Positions 48,511 through 57,641 of a stretch of DNA of 64,000 nt are shown here, one piece after another. This DNA is from Betaproteobacteria bacterium. Its GTDB lineage: Bacteria > Pseudomonadota > Gammaproteobacteria > Burkholderiales > Rhodocyclaceae. The DNA lies in the NCBI GenBank assembly GCA_016705475.1, contig JADIYD010000001.1:314194-378193 (forward strand). The letters run 5' to 3'. A program made the translations under genes and the position numbers. How positions within the stretch are numbered: the stretch's first letter is position 1; every line of letters starts with the position of its first letter. The notes under the pieces are model-generated. The model did not search any database. It was given only the letters and a program-made list of their open reading frames with translations, and was not told the origin of the DNA.

Positions 48511-49064
48511 AAAAATCTTATTACTTTGCCGAACTGTCATCGTCCTACGACGCCGAAATCCAGGATCTGCTCAACGATTCGGAAGGCAAGTCGGCGCTCA
48601 AGGCCCGGCTCAGGGAAAAGCGTCAGGAACTGGCGGCCATCCTGCCGATGATCGAATTCGCGCCGGAGATGGTCGTGCCGGTTTTCTTCGACGCGTTTTC
48701 CTTCACCAATCCGAAGGCGATGGTGGCGGTTGTTGATTGCGAACCGGATGACGACGATTTTCCGGGTTGGGACGAAGTTGCCCAGCTGCTCACGGTGGCC
48801 GATTGGGCGGCGCCCTACGTGACAGCCGTGCTGGCCGAGCGGGCTGGCGACGACTTCATGGTGACGGCGGCCAGCCTGGAGTTCATCCGCAAATTCGATA
48901 CCAGCGCACCCGAGCCTGCAGCCAAGGACGATGAGGATGGCGAGGACGGCGACGAGCGCGGAAACGATAGCGATGGCCGCGACGATGATGATGGCGATCG
49001 CGACCTGGCCGAAGCCGGCGATGACTGGCTTGGCGAACAGGGCTTCGATTCGATCAAGTCCTGA
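48507..49064 (+). CDS. Uncharacterised acidic protein, coupled to the J-protein
   Basis: 185 aa from a GTG that overlaps the J-protein stop (GTGA). N-terminal 130 residues are mixed alpha/beta ([36 protein letters not shown]). The last 55 are an extremely acidic tail ([15 protein letters not shown] and [14 protein letters not shown]), probably disordered. No signal peptide or membrane segment. I do not recognise the family. Confidence 0.75.
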   Translation: MKKSYYFAELSSSYDAEIQDLLNDSEGKSALKARLREKRQELAAILPMIEFAPEMVVPVFFDAFSFTNPKAMVAVVDCEPDDDDFPGWDEVAQLLTVADWAAPYVTAVLAERAGDDFMVTAASLEFIRKFDTSAPEPAAKDDEDGEDGDERGNDSDGRDDDDGDRDLAEAGDDWLGEQGFDSIKS

Positions 49065-49105
49065 TCAGGACCCGCAGAAGTACGAATTTTCAGATAAGGC
49101 ATGAC

Positions 49106-49867
49106 ATGACGCATCCCGTTGTACTCAAGACTTCCCAGCTGATCCTGGCTGGCGACCTGCAGGGCGCCGAAAAGGCCTTGGTCGAGATCGCCGACAACGA
49201 GGGCGACTACGCCCTGGTCGAGGTGATGAACGATATCGCGCCGAAGGACCTGCTGGCCGTCATGCGCGGCTTCGATGGTTCGAAGCAGTCGATCGTCAAC
49301 ATGCTGGTCACCCCGGAGCAGTTCGCCCGGGCGGTCATCCTCGAGACGCGTTACCGCGACCAGACCCACGCCGCCCTGCACGGCATGATGAACGCCGTGC
49401 TCTATCGCGACGAGGACATGACCGCCGAGTACCTCGAGGCCATTGGCGAAATCGAGGGCGGCTACGAAGTGCTGGCCAACTATTTCGGCGAGCGCGACGA
49501 CGAATTGCTGGCCTTTGCCATGTCCGGCGTATTCTCGGAAGATTTCGATGCCGAGCACGCCCATGAGTCGAAATCGATCTCGTGGCTCAACGAAAAGATC
49601 GAGGAGATCGACGAAGCGCTGCACGAAGGCAATTCCATCGCGGGTTCGCGCCCCAAGGTGCCCCGTTCGCAGATCGCCGACCATGACTGGCAGGAGACTG
49701 CCTGGGTGCTGCGCTACGAACTGTCCGACATTTTCGAGCAGATCGTCATCACGCTGCGCGACCGCCTGCAGCACCGCGTCGAAATGCTGGAGGAAGGCGA
49801 AGCGGAAGACAGCAAGCCGAAATCCGCGCCGGCAGCGGCAATGGATGACGAGGAATCGGCGCTCTAA
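49106..49867 (+). CDS. Uncharacterised acidic protein of the J-protein cluster
   Basis: 253 aa, mostly helical and acidic. N-terminus VVLKTSQLILAGDLQGAEKALVE suggests a TPR-like helical pair; MNDIAPKDLLAVMRGFDGSK and the Asp/Glu-rich middle follow. The segment WLNEKIEEIDEALHEGNSI may be coiled coil. Tail AAAMDDEESAL. Cytoplasmic. Family not recognised. SD AAGG near ATG 49106; 41 nt after the previous gene, 2 nt before the next. Confidence 0.75.
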   Translation: MTHPVVLKTSQLILAGDLQGAEKALVEIADNEGDYALVEVMNDIAPKDLLAVMRGFDGSKQSIVNMLVTPEQFARAVILETRYRDQTHAALHGMMNAVLYRDEDMTAEYLEAIGEIEGGYEVLANYFGERDDELLAFAMSGVFSEDFDAEHAHESKSISWLNEKIEEIDEALHEGNSIAGSRPKVPRSQIADHDWQETAWVLRYELSDIFEQIVITLRDRLQHRVEMLEEGEAEDSKPKSAPAAAMDDEESAL

Positions 49868-49869
49868 AC

Positions 49870-51117
49870 ATGGCTTCAGTGAACAACTCAGTCGCGGTCG
49901 TCGATAACCGCCCGTATTTCGAGAAAGCCGTCCGCTTCGGGCTGGCGCAAGGCATCCTGACGCGCGAAACCATGGCCCGCATCGAAGCCGATGCGCCCAA
50001 GGGCATCGTCCAGATCGCCGACCATTTCGGCACCGCCTATCTGCGCACCGATCTGGAAAGCGCCGTGGCGCGCATGAGCAACTTGATCAGCCTGTATCTC
50101 GAAGACTTCTCGAACGGCGACCTGCGAGCCGCCGCCATGTCCTTGCGTGACAACACGCTGCTCTCGCATTCGCGCGGTGGCTCGGAGATGCTCAAGCGCC
50201 TGCACGCCATGCCCGGCGACACCAGCCTGCATGCACGCAGCGTCGATGCCCAGGGCCAGAAAATTTTCGTCAATGAGCGCAGCTTTGCCTTTCCGCTCAG
50301 CGTCGCCGCTTACCGCACGCAGGTCGAGCAGTGCCAGGCCAACCAGATGCGCATCGATTTCGCCCGCTGGCTGGCACGGCAGCTGAACACCAAGCCGGGC
50401 GAGTGCGAGGACTACAGCGCCGAAGAGGTCATCCGGTCAGCCATGCTGCTGCTGTACGTTGGCGCCAAAACGCTGGAAATGCCGTCGAAGCGCGAGTTCG
50501 TCCAGTTGATCGAGGCGCTGCGCAAGAAGACTTTCAAGCACAAACCTGCCACGCTCGACGCCTTCCTGCGTGACGCGCCGTCTGCCTTTCAGGAAATGAC
50601 CCGGCAGGCCATGCAGGATTTCATCGACGATGCCCTGCCGCGCCTCAAGTCGCCGGAAAAGTCTGCCGACGAGATTCTTCATGCAGAAGCCCAGGGCGCC
50701 TTCTTCGTCCGTGATCTTCCCGAAGAAGACGTCGTCGCCTACGACCGCCTCGTCGCCAAGGAGTGGGTGCGCATCACCAAAGGCAACGCCGACGACCCCG
50801 ATGTGCTGGCAACCATTTTCCTCAACGTCGCCACCGGCCATCCGCCCAAGGCCGCCGCCCTGCTCAAGGAGGCAAAGAGCATCATCGCCGCTTTCCGCAC
50901 CCGGGGTTTCGACAGCAAGGCGGTGCTCGCCTTCATCGACGAGCACGCCCCGTTCGAGCAGCGTGAAGATCTAAAGCTGATGTGGACACAGGATCTGCAG
51001 CCCGACGCCGAAATCCATCTCGCCGACAACGACCCGCAGATGCCGGATAGCCACATGGATAGGGCGTTGCAGTACTTCCGCCAGAACTGCGTGGCGAACT
51101 GGAAGGGCAGCCGCTAG
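49870..51117 (+). CDS. Uncharacterised 415-aa protein of the J-protein cluster
   Basis: Cytoplasmic, alpha-helical, no signal or membrane helix. Starts MASVNNSVAVVDNRPYFEKA, 2 nt after the previous stop. Contains FGLAQGILTRETMARIEADAP, SRGGSEMLKRLHAMPGD, and a C-terminal helical region HPPKAAALLKEAKSIIAAF. No catalytic motif stands out and no family is recognised. Likely translated together with the two genes before it. A copy of the dispersed repeat follows the stop. Confidence 0.78.
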   Translation: MASVNNSVAVVDNRPYFEKAVRFGLAQGILTRETMARIEADAPKGIVQIADHFGTAYLRTDLESAVARMSNLISLYLEDFSNGDLRAAAMSLRDNTLLSHSRGGSEMLKRLHAMPGDTSLHARSVDAQGQKIFVNERSFAFPLSVAAYRTQVEQCQANQMRIDFARWLARQLNTKPGECEDYSAEEVIRSAMLLLYVGAKTLEMPSKREFVQLIEALRKKTFKHKPATLDAFLRDAPSAFQEMTRQAMQDFIDDALPRLKSPEKSADEILHAEAQGAFFVRDLPEEDVVAYDRLVAKEWVRITKGNADDPDVLATIFLNVATGHPPKAAALLKEAKSIIAAFRTRGFDSKAVLAFIDEHAPFEQREDLKLMWTQDLQPDAEIHLADNDPQMPDSHMDRALQYFRQNCVANWKGSR

Positions 51118-51123
51118 GAGCGT

Positions 51124-51162
51124 GCTGCGGTCAACCGGAAAAAACGGCCAAAAATGAAACGG
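51124..51162 (+). repeat. Dispersed repeat copy, near-consensus
   Basis: GCTGCGGTCAACCGGAAAAA, then ACGGCCAAAAATGAAAC. Best-preserved copy in the window, 7 nt after the J-cluster stop. Confidence 0.85.
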
Positions 51163-51237
51163 ATTGGCATTGGCCAAAAACCATTCAGGTCGCGCTTGCC
51201 AACCGGCTGACCCACAAAATCCTTAGAATACGCAGCC

Positions 51238-51765
51238 ATGAAATCACCGCTTTCGCCGCTGTGCCGTTCCGTCTCGCTGGCCATCCTTGCCGGCTTGCTG
51301 CTGGGCGCCTGCACCTCCACGAAATCGTTGCGCTCCTACCAATCCGAATCTTTCTCCAGCGAAACGCCGTATCAGTACTACAGCAACCGGGACGCCGAAG
51401 GCGCCTGCGAAATTGGCAAGCGCGCCCTGCTCAGCCAGGGCTATCAGATCGATGACGAGAAGGCGCGCAGCATTCGCGGCGAGAAATTTTTCCGGCCGAG
51501 GCCCGACGAGGCAACCCGCCTGAGCATCACGCTGGTCTGCCTGCCGAGCAGCCTGGGGGCGGTCATCTACGCAAGCGCGCTCGAAACCCAGTTCGAAATG
51601 AAATCCAAGGGTAGCAATGCCGGGGTCAGTGTTTCCGCACTCGGCTCAGTCTCGCTGCCGTGGGCCATCGACAAGGACACCCTCGTCAAGGTCGGCGAAG
51701 AAACGGTGACGGCCCCCGACTTCTATCAGCGGCTTTTCGATCTGGTCAAATCGCTCGACAGCTAA
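51238..51765 (+). CDS. Lipoprotein, DUF2242-like
   Basis: 175 aa. Signal peptide with lipobox LLLGACTST (Cys about 25). Two further conserved-looking Cys: EGACEIGKRALLSQGY and LVCLPSSLG, possibly a disulfide. The body has short amphipathic strands and the end DFYQRLFDLVKSL. It resembles the DUF2242 lipoproteins of betaproteobacteria, of unknown role; this assignment is from memory of the family pattern. Monocistronic. Confidence 0.75.
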   Translation: MKSPLSPLCRSVSLAILAGLLLGACTSTKSLRSYQSESFSSETPYQYYSNRDAEGACEIGKRALLSQGYQIDDEKARSIRGEKFFRPRPDEATRLSITLVCLPSSLGAVIYASALETQFEMKSKGSNAGVSVSALGSVSLPWAIDKDTLVKVGEETVTAPDFYQRLFDLVKSLDS

Positions 51766-51772
51766 CGGGCTG

Positions 51773-52387
51773 TTATTTCCGCTCCGAATACGTCGGCAGC
51801 GTGATGCGGTAAGTCATGGCCAGCAGACGGACGGTGAGAACGACAGCCATGCCGACCCAGGCGGCGATCACTGACGAAACGCCAACATATTGCAGCCCGA
51901 CCAGTGCCAGCGCGCCGGCCCCGGCGGCCGAGGCATAGAGCTCGCCGCGCACGAAAACGAGCGGCACTTCGTTGCACAACACATCGCGCAGCACGCCGCC
52001 GACCACGCCGGTAATGACCCCGAGCAGGCTGGCGACCAGCCACGGCGCGTGCCATTCCAGCGCCACCTGCGTGCCGGCGATGGTGAACAAGGCAAGGCCG
52101 ATGGCATCGGGAATCAGGAACAACCGTGGCGCCAGCTTGAGGCCGCGCACAGCAAAGAAAATGATCAAGGTTGTCGCGAAGGCGACGAGCAGGTAAGTCT
52201 GGTCGCTGATCCAGAACACCGGCCGATCGAGCAGCACATCGCGCACCGTGCCACCACCCAGCGCCGTCGCGCTGCCGACCATCACGGCGCCGACCAGGTC
52301 CATGTTCTTGCGGCCAGCGTCGAGCACGCCGGTCAGCGCGCTGACAGCGACGGCGGCGAGGCCGATCCAGTAAAGCAGGTTTTCCAT
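51773..52387 (-). CDS. TRIC-family (UPF0126) membrane protein
   Basis: 204 aa from ATG 52387 (MENLLYWIGLAAVAVSALTG). Seven predicted helices as two repeats, each with the Gly-rich motif: ATALGGGTVRDVLLDRPVFW and TGVVGGVLRDVLCNEVPLVF. These define the prokaryotic TRIC/UPF0126 (YadS/YicG) trimeric cation-channel family; YicG-type members have been linked to glycine use, so the substrate is open. Convergent with the lipoprotein gene. Confidence 0.9.
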   Translation of the reverse strand: MENLLYWIGLAAVAVSALTGVLDAGRKNMDLVGAVMVGSATALGGGTVRDVLLDRPVFWISDQTYLLVAFATTLIIFFAVRGLKLAPRLFLIPDAIGLALFTIAGTQVALEWHAPWLVASLLGVITGVVGGVLRDVLCNEVPLVFVRGELYASAAGAGALALVGLQYVGVSSVIAAWVGMAVVLTVRLLAMTYRITLPTYSERK

Positions 52388-52822
52388 GATTGATCGAAAT
52401 GGGCAGGAGCGCGAAGTGTAGCGGTTTGCGCCGGGCCGGGCATGGGCCGCTGTCGTCGTCTTGTTCAGCATCGAACTTGCGGCAACCTTCCAGTTCCTCG
52501 GCACTCAGGTGATTTCGGGGTGCGAGCAGCTCGCAAATCGGCTGGGCGATGCTGGTGGGACTGCCCACGCAGTTCTAATGTCATCCGGCAAGACAGGCCA
52601 AAACTAAATTTTTGGCACATACCAGAAGCAGTTCCCAAATTACTCAAGGCATTTGCCGCGTTCTTGCCTGAAACTTCGATTTCTATTGCTGAATAGTGAC
52701 GGGGGCATCAAAGCCCCCGCTTTCTGCAAGCCCTATTTGAGCTAAGTCGTCATTGCCTGAAACGCCGAAATTGAAGATTTTTCGGATAAAAACAGCCTCT
52801 ATCCAGAACTGCTCGAAGAGAA
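52388..52822. other. 435-nt gene-free region
   Basis: No supported ORF, RNA or repeat; short open frames here have poor composition. A hairpin CGGGGGC/GCCCCCG at 52700-52719 may weakly terminate the PEP-CTERM gene on the minus strand, but lacks a T-run. Confidence 0.5.
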
Positions 52823-53455
52823 TCAGGCACGTTTGCGTGCAAAGCCTAGGCCCAGCAGACCCAGGCCAATCAACGCCAGCACACTCGGTTCAGGCACGTT
52901 GTTGTTCTGGCAGGTAAGGCATTCAAAAAGCACGTTATCAACAATCACACCGACGTTATCGGCACTGGAGGTTTCAACGTAGAGCTGGGCAGCTGTCAAC
53001 GAAACTCCAGAGACTTCCCAAATATACGTCGAGAATGGCGCATTGGCGTTGAGTGGCGAAGGGGAGTCGAATCCAATTCCCAGAATGCCGAATACAAAGC
53101 TGTCCGCTGCGCCATTACGCTGGTTGCCCGAAACATCAAGGCTAAACCGATAGGTTTCGCTGGAGAGAAGATTGAATACGGACTTCGAAGTCATTCGCCC
53201 GCCATCACCGGTCGATCCATCCAGATCAACACAGCCACCTGCCCCAAAACAACTGATGCCAAAGCCGCCGTTTCGGATGTAATCGATAGCGCCGTTGCTC
53301 ACCGTCCAGTTGTTGAGGGTGTTGAAGTTGAGCACCGAAGCGGCGCTGTCAGTATTGAAGTTATCCTGGAGCAGAACGGTGGCAGCTTGGGTTGGCAAGG
53401 TGACCAAGCTTAGTGCGGCGAGGCCGGCGACGATCAGTGTTTTGAAGTGGCGCAT
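52823..53455 (-). CDS. PEP-CTERM sorting-signal exported protein
   Basis: 210 aa from ATG 53455. Signal peptide MRHFKTLIVAGLAALSLVTLP (1-25 region). Mature part is Asn/Ser/Gly-rich, with several Cys in pairs (ISCFGAGGCVD and FECLTCQNN), beta-sandwich-like. C-terminal sorting tail: VPEPSVLALIGLGLLGLGFA then RKRA, processed by exosortase EpsH/XrtA systems in exopolysaccharide-forming proteobacteria. No exosortase gene is in the window. An IS element lies just upstream and may affect its promoter. Confidence 0.88.
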   Translation of the reverse strand: MRHFKTLIVAGLAALSLVTLPTQAATVLLQDNFNTDSAASVLNFNTLNNWTVSNGAIDYIRNGGFGISCFGAGGCVDLDGSTGDGGRMTSKSVFNLLSSETYRFSLDVSGNQRNGAADSFVFGILGIGFDSPSPLNANAPFSTYIWEVSGVSLTAAQLYVETSSADNVGVIVDNVLFECLTCQNNNVPEPSVLALIGLGLLGLGFARKRA

Positions 53456-53568
53456 GATTTTGGGTCTTTCTTGGATGTTTGGGAATTCTTGAAATAGACC
53501 CAGCAACTATCACGCCATTGCTGCGGAAGCTTGATCCTGCCGCGTAGTTCGTCGGGGAATACTGTTGC

Positions 53569-55104
53569 CTAGCAGCCTGTCGGACTAAAGTACCGCCAAT
53601 GAGATAATGCTGACGTGCCAACCAAACCCAGTCCGAGCAATGAGCCGCTTTCATCCTGTCGACCGCCAGACCGGCTACCTTCTTCCGCCCTCGGTCGATG
53701 AATGGCTCCCGGAAGACCACCTTGCCCGGTTTATTGTCGAAGTCGTTGATGGACTCGACGTCAGCGCCCTGGAGAAAGCCTACGCAGGTCGTGGCAGTAC
53801 AGCGTACCACCCCACCGTATTGTTGGCCTTGCTGATCTATGGCTACGCCAACGGCGTCTTCTCAAGCCGGAAGATTGAACGAGCGACCTACGACTCGGTG
53901 GCGTTTCGCTACATTGCCGCCGGCACCCACCCTGACCACGACACGCTGGCGACCTTTCGCCGGCGCTTTCTCGATGAGTTGGCGGGACTGTTCGTACAAG
54001 TGCTCGAGATGGCCCAGGAAATGAAACTCTTGACACTGGGCACCCTCAGTTTGGATGGCACCAAGATCAAGGCGAATGCCTCTCGCCACAGCGCCCTGTC
54101 ACATGGGCGCATTGAGCCGTTGGAAATCCAACTCAAAGCGGAAGTTGAATCCTTGCTGGCGCAAGCAGAGCAAGCCGACCAATCTACCGTGCCGGACGGC
54201 ATGAATCTGCCTGAAGAAATAGCCCGTCGCCAAGTGCGGCTGGAAGCCATGGCAGCAGCCAAGGTCAAGATAGAGGAACGGGCCAAAGCCCGTTTTGAGA
54301 AAAGAGCAGGCCGAGCACGAGGCCAAGCTGGCACATCGCGCACAAAAGTTAAAGGAAAGCGGCAAGAAGCCCGGCGGTAAGCCGCCAAAGCCACCGACTG
54401 CCGGGCCAAAGGCACAAGACCAACTCAATCTGACCGATGAGGAATCGCGGATGCTGCCGGTGCCCGGTGGTGGCTTTGAACAAGCGTACAACGCTCAGGC
54501 CGCGGTCGACACGACCAGCATGCTGATCGTTACGCTGGGTGTCACACAAGCCAGCAACGACAAAGAACAGGTGCTGCCGATGCTTGAGCAATTGGCCGCG
54601 TTGCCGGCATCTCTGGGGCAAGTGGAACGCCTGTTAGCCGACACCGGTTTTTACAGCGCCAAAAATACTGAGGCCTGCGAGGCCCGTGGCATTGACCCGT
54701 TCATTGCGGTGAAGCGTGACAAACACCATCCGGCACCGCAAGAGCGCTTTACCGAACCTGCGGCCTTGCCTGCCAACGCCAGCCCCACCCAAACCATGGC
54801 GCACAAGCTGAAAACAAAGGCAGGCCGGGCGCTCTATGCCTTGCGCAAGCAAACGGTCGAACCCGTGTTCGGCATCATCAAGTCCGTGCTGGGCTTTCGC
54901 CAGTTCTCGCTACGGGGACTAAAGCAGGTGACCGGTGAATGGACGCTGGTGTGCCTCGCGTGGAATTTGAAACGCATGGCCGTATTGCGTCCGCAGTAGC
55001 AAAAAACAGAAGGAATCGTGCGTCTTCAGGCAAAAATCAGCGAATTCCGGCCTCGTAAGCTCAATTTCTTGGAATCGCTCGGGTCAAGCCCGACAGGCTG
55101 CTAG
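53569..55104 (+). mobile_element. IS1182-family insertion sequence
   Basis: Terminal inverted repeats CTAGCAGCCTGTCGG (53569-53583) and CCGACAGGCTGCTAG (55090-55104). The outer CTAG on each side may be a 4-bp palindromic target duplication, which would put the element at about 53573-55100 (1.53 kb). It carries one transposase gene, now frameshifted. Inserted between the PEP-CTERM gene and the gene ending at 55299. Confidence 0.9.
53640..54999 (+). pseudogene. IS1182-family transposase, frameshifted
   Basis: Start ATG 53640 (MSRFHPVDRQTGYLLPPSVD). First frame runs through RFIVEVVDGLD, IYGYANGVFSSRKIE and LSLDGTKIKANAS (a DDE Asp region). An A-run at 54300-54303 has one extra base: the frame should continue ARFEKEQAEHEAKLAHR. 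The second frame gives FEQAYNAQAAVD (second Asp region), DTGFYSAKN, and the end EPVFGIIKSVLGFRQFSLRG (Glu region). Restored length about 452 aa. Programmed frameshifting is unlikely: the A-run is only four long and family members usually use one ORF. Confidence 0.88.
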
Positions 55105-55298
55105 AGAAAGGCTGTAAAAAAAGCCGACACAGTTTCCGTGCTGCGCCCTTGGGTGCATAGCTATAGCTGAATCACGATTCTCGGCTTGTTCAAAGTCAGC
55201 GGCCAACGCACTTGGCTGAAGTTTCCTGAAAACCACGATTTCGCGGGAACGGCTACTCGATCAGTGTTTCCCTTGCGCCATAGTTTCGGTCGGCCGAT
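55000..55298. other. IS right end and gene-free spacer
   Basis: Right terminal repeat at 55090-55104; beyond it about 195 nt in which I see no gene, RNA or repeat. Confidence 0.5.
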
Positions 55299-55664
55299 TT
55301 ACTGCGCTGCCGAGCTTTCGGTCTTTTCGATTTCCGTCAGCGTCAGGTAGCCGTCCTGGGTGTTGATGACCTTGTAGATGGCATCGGGCTTCGCTTGGGC
55401 TTTTTTGAGCACAGATTGCCATTCGACTTCGGCCGAGCGCAGGCCGTCGATTTTCTTGTGCAGCGCCGCGACACTTTCCGCCAGCTCGGTCTTGAGGTCT
55501 TCGTTGAATTGCTCGACCTTTTTGGCGGTGGGGTTCATGACGATGAGCGCGGTGTTGGCGAGCGTGAGAACGAGGGCGACACCGACGAGGATCAGCGTGA
55601 GCTTCTCGAATGATCGCGTCTTGGCGGGTTGCTCCGGACTGTCTTTGGCCTCTTTTTCGCTCAT
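55299..55664 (-). CDS. Single-pass membrane protein with coiled coil
   Basis: 121 aa from ATG 55664 (SD GGGAG). A charged N-terminus (MSEKEAKDSPEQPAKTRSFE) is followed by one membrane helix (LTLILVGVALVLTLANTALIV). The periplasmic part has a coiled coil (VEQFNEDLKTELAESVAALH) and a C-terminal segment with AIYKVINTQDGYLTLTEIEK. Family not recognised. It lies between the IS and dgkA with its own leader; a dispersed repeat copy lies upstream. Confidence 0.75.
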   Translation of the reverse strand: MSEKEAKDSPEQPAKTRSFEKLTLILVGVALVLTLANTALIVMNPTAKKVEQFNEDLKTELAESVAALHKKIDGLRSAEVEWQSVLKKAQAKPDAIYKVINTQDGYLTLTEIEKTESSAAQ

Positions 55665-55758
55665 GCTCTCGCTCCCGGTTTGCTTGGTATATCTACCCAT
55701 TACGGCCGAGGTGTGGACAAACTTGAGTTTTGCTTCGCCGGACGGGCAATCTGGCTTG

Positions 55759-55795
55759 CCACGGTCAACCGGAAAAAATGGCCCGATTCGAAATT
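55759..55795 (+). repeat. Dispersed repeat copy
   Basis: CCACGGTCAACCGGAAAAAA, then TGGCCCGATTCGAAAT; lies between dgkA and the gene at 55299. Confidence 0.78.
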
Positions 55796-55813
55796 ATCGG
55801 AGTGCCTTTAACG

Positions 55814-56188
55814 TTAAAAAAGTTGCCCTGCTTCAACAAGAATAACCGCCATCCACGCGAACATGGAAATGCCGACTGCGGCGGCAGCCATGTCTTTGAT
55901 CACCTTGATCTTTTCGTTATGGCGATCCTCAACGAAGTCGCACAGTGCTTCGATCGCGCTATTGATAATTTCTGCAACGACAACGAAGGCGGTGGCAAGG
56001 AGGATGACCAGAAAATCGACCCAGGCACGCAGCGAAAAAGCTGCGATCAATATGATGGCCGATACGACAAGCTTGTAGGTCACTGACCAGTCATAGATGA
56101 CGGCATAGCGAAGTCCTGAAAAAACGGTTCTCAGCTTGCGCGGCGGATGGTAGCCCCGTTCGCCGATACCAAGAAACTTGTGCCTCAT
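55814..56188 (-). CDS. dgkA: Diacylglycerol kinase, DgkA family
   Basis: 124-aa inner-membrane kinase that recycles diacylglycerol to phosphatidate (or phosphorylates undecaprenol in some bacteria). Marks: N-terminal amphipathic part ERGYHPPRKLRTVFSGLRYA, three membrane helices, and the active-site helix VVVAEIINSAIEALCDFVED with Glu and Asn. SD AAGGAAAG upstream of ATG 56188. The start overlaps the PAP2 stop (ATGA). Last gene of the terC-nav-pap2-dgkA chain. Confidence 0.93.
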   Translation of the reverse strand: MRHKFLGIGERGYHPPRKLRTVFSGLRYAVIYDWSVTYKLVVSAIILIAAFSLRAWVDFLVILLATAFVVVAEIINSAIEALCDFVEDRHNEKIKVIKDMAAAAVGISMFAWMAVILVEAGQLF

Positions 56189-56811
56189 GAAACTTTCCTT
56201 TGTTCGATAGTCAGTTTTTGTGCAGCGATGACGCAACCGATGGCCGCGAAAAGCCCGAAAACGATGTCTGTCGGGAAATGCGCCTGCAAGTAGGCACGGG
56301 AAGCCATGACCAGCAGGACGAGCACTGCTGCGCCAAGGGCTTTGGCAAAAAGGGATCCGGTTCCTTGCAGAAAAACCATGGCCAGCAGGACTGAAGTGAC
56401 CTGCATTGCGTGGGCGCTGGGGAAACTCCAATCCACGGGAAGTGGAATGCTTGCAGGGTAGAGCTCGGGCCGTGGGCGCTCGACAATGATCTTGGTGATG
56501 TGGGCAAGGCTGCTTGCCAGGAGCAGGCTCAAGGGAACAAAGAGGCAGGCGCGCCAACTTGAGCGCCAGTATTCTTTCCATGCCGTAAAAACGGCGAGCG
56601 GTACCAGCACCCACAAAGATCCCAGCCAAGTTATGGCAGCAAGGAATGTGTCGAGTTCGCTTGATTTCCAGTCATTGAGCATGCCAAGCACTACGGTGTC
56701 GAACCACGGCACACTGCATTTGCCGCCCGTGCAGACCAGGGGGGCGCCAATCATCAGGATGCCTGCCGAGCCGGCAAACCAGGCCGCAGCGCCCGCTATA
56801 TGTCGAGGCAT
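56185..56811 (-). CDS. PAP2-type lipid phosphatase
   Basis: 208 aa from ATG 56811, overlapping the channel stop (TGATG). Six membrane helices. The three acid-phosphatase motifs are intact: KIIVERPRPEL, SFPSAHAMQV (PSAH), and SRAYLQAHFPTDIVFG. Likely dephosphorylates phosphatidate or undecaprenyl diphosphate. Together with DgkA it would form a lipid phosphorylation/dephosphorylation pair (inference). Confidence 0.9.
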   Translation of the reverse strand: MPRHIAGAAAWFAGSAGILMIGAPLVCTGGKCSVPWFDTVVLGMLNDWKSSELDTFLAAITWLGSLWVLVPLAVFTAWKEYWRSSWRACLFVPLSLLLASSLAHITKIIVERPRPELYPASIPLPVDWSFPSAHAMQVTSVLLAMVFLQGTGSLFAKALGAAVLVLLVMASRAYLQAHFPTDIVFGLFAAIGCVIAAQKLTIEQRKVS

Positions 56812-57641
56812 CAATGTTGTTCGGTCTCCGGCAGTCGGCTGCCATGGTGTGCCAGATCCTCACGCAATCGGCGGATTTCGCCATGGAGTCGCGTCAGTTC
56901 GCTTTCGACGGTTGGATGCCCATCGCCTTGTCGTTCCTGCTGAATCGCATTGACGATGACAGCGATAAACAAGTTGAGCAGGGTGAAGGTGGAGGCGAGG
57001 ATGAAAATCAGGAAGAAAACCCAGGCATTTGGAAAAACCTCCATTACCGGGCGAACGATGCCCATCGCCCAGCTTTCAAGGGTCATCACCTGAAAGAGAG
57101 TGAAGGCACTGTCGCCCAGTGTGCCGAACCACTCCGGAAAGGCTGCCCCGAACAACTTGGTGGCGATCACGGCCGAGACATAGAAAATCAGACCGATGAT
57201 CGCAGTCACCGAACCGAGACCCGGCAAGGCTGACAGCAGGCCGCCGATAACCCGCTTCATGCTTGGCACCAGCGTGACCAGGCGTAGCACGCGGAGGACG
57301 CGCAGTGCGCGCAGCACCGCCAGCGGGCCTGATGCAGGCACTAGCGCAATGACCACCACAGAGAAGTCGAACACGTTCCATGGGTCGCGGAAGTAGCTCA
57401 AACGGTGAGCAATGAGGCGCAGCGCGATTTCGACGACGAATATGGCGAGAATTGCCTTATCAGCAACATTCAGCCAGTCCCCCCAGTCAGCCATCAGAGC
57501 CGAACTGGTCTCCATGCCGAGGATGACAGCGTTGATCAGGATGAGCCCGATCAGCACATGCTGGACCCTCGGCAATTCGAGCACTGCGGCCACGCGATGC
57601 CGCCAGCTGGCGCCGTCAAGGCAAGCATCGGCGGCGATCAT
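56811..57641 (-). CDS. Bacterial voltage-gated sodium channel (NaChBac/NavBac type)
   Basis: 276 aa, one six-helix domain. S1 at about 28-43, S2 62-79, S3 88-101, S4 with four gating Arg spaced by three (Arg111, 114, 117, 120 in [10 protein letters not shown]), S5 142-165, pore and S6 203-229. The selectivity filter TLESWAM (187-193) matches the Na+-selective filters of NaChBac (TLESWAS) and NavAb (TLESWSM). C-terminal coiled coil [18 protein letters not shown] is the usual tetramerisation helix. The start overlaps the terC stop by 4 nt, so it is translated with TerC. Confidence 0.92.
   Translation of the reverse strand: MIAADACLDGASWRHRVAAVLELPRVQHVLIGLILINAVILGMETSSALMADWGDWLNVADKAILAIFVVEIALRLIAHRLSYFRDPWNVFDFSVVVIALVPASGPLAVLRALRVLRVLRLVTLVPSMKRVIGGLLSALPGLGSVTAIIGLIFYVSAVIATKLFGAAFPEWFGTLGDSAFTLFQVMTLESWAMGIVRPVMEVFPNAWVFFLIFILASTFTLLNLFIAVIVNAIQQERQGDGHPTVESELTRLHGEIRRLREDLAHHGSRLPETEQH

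Noticed and set aside
52442..52696. 84-aa + strand ORF between the TRIC and PEP-CTERM genes
   Set aside because: Poor composition, no SD, no family marks.
54295..54310. Programmed ribosomal frameshift in the transposase
   Set aside because: The slip run is only AAAA, no pseudoknot or SD-like stimulator is evident, and IS1182 transposases normally use one ORF.
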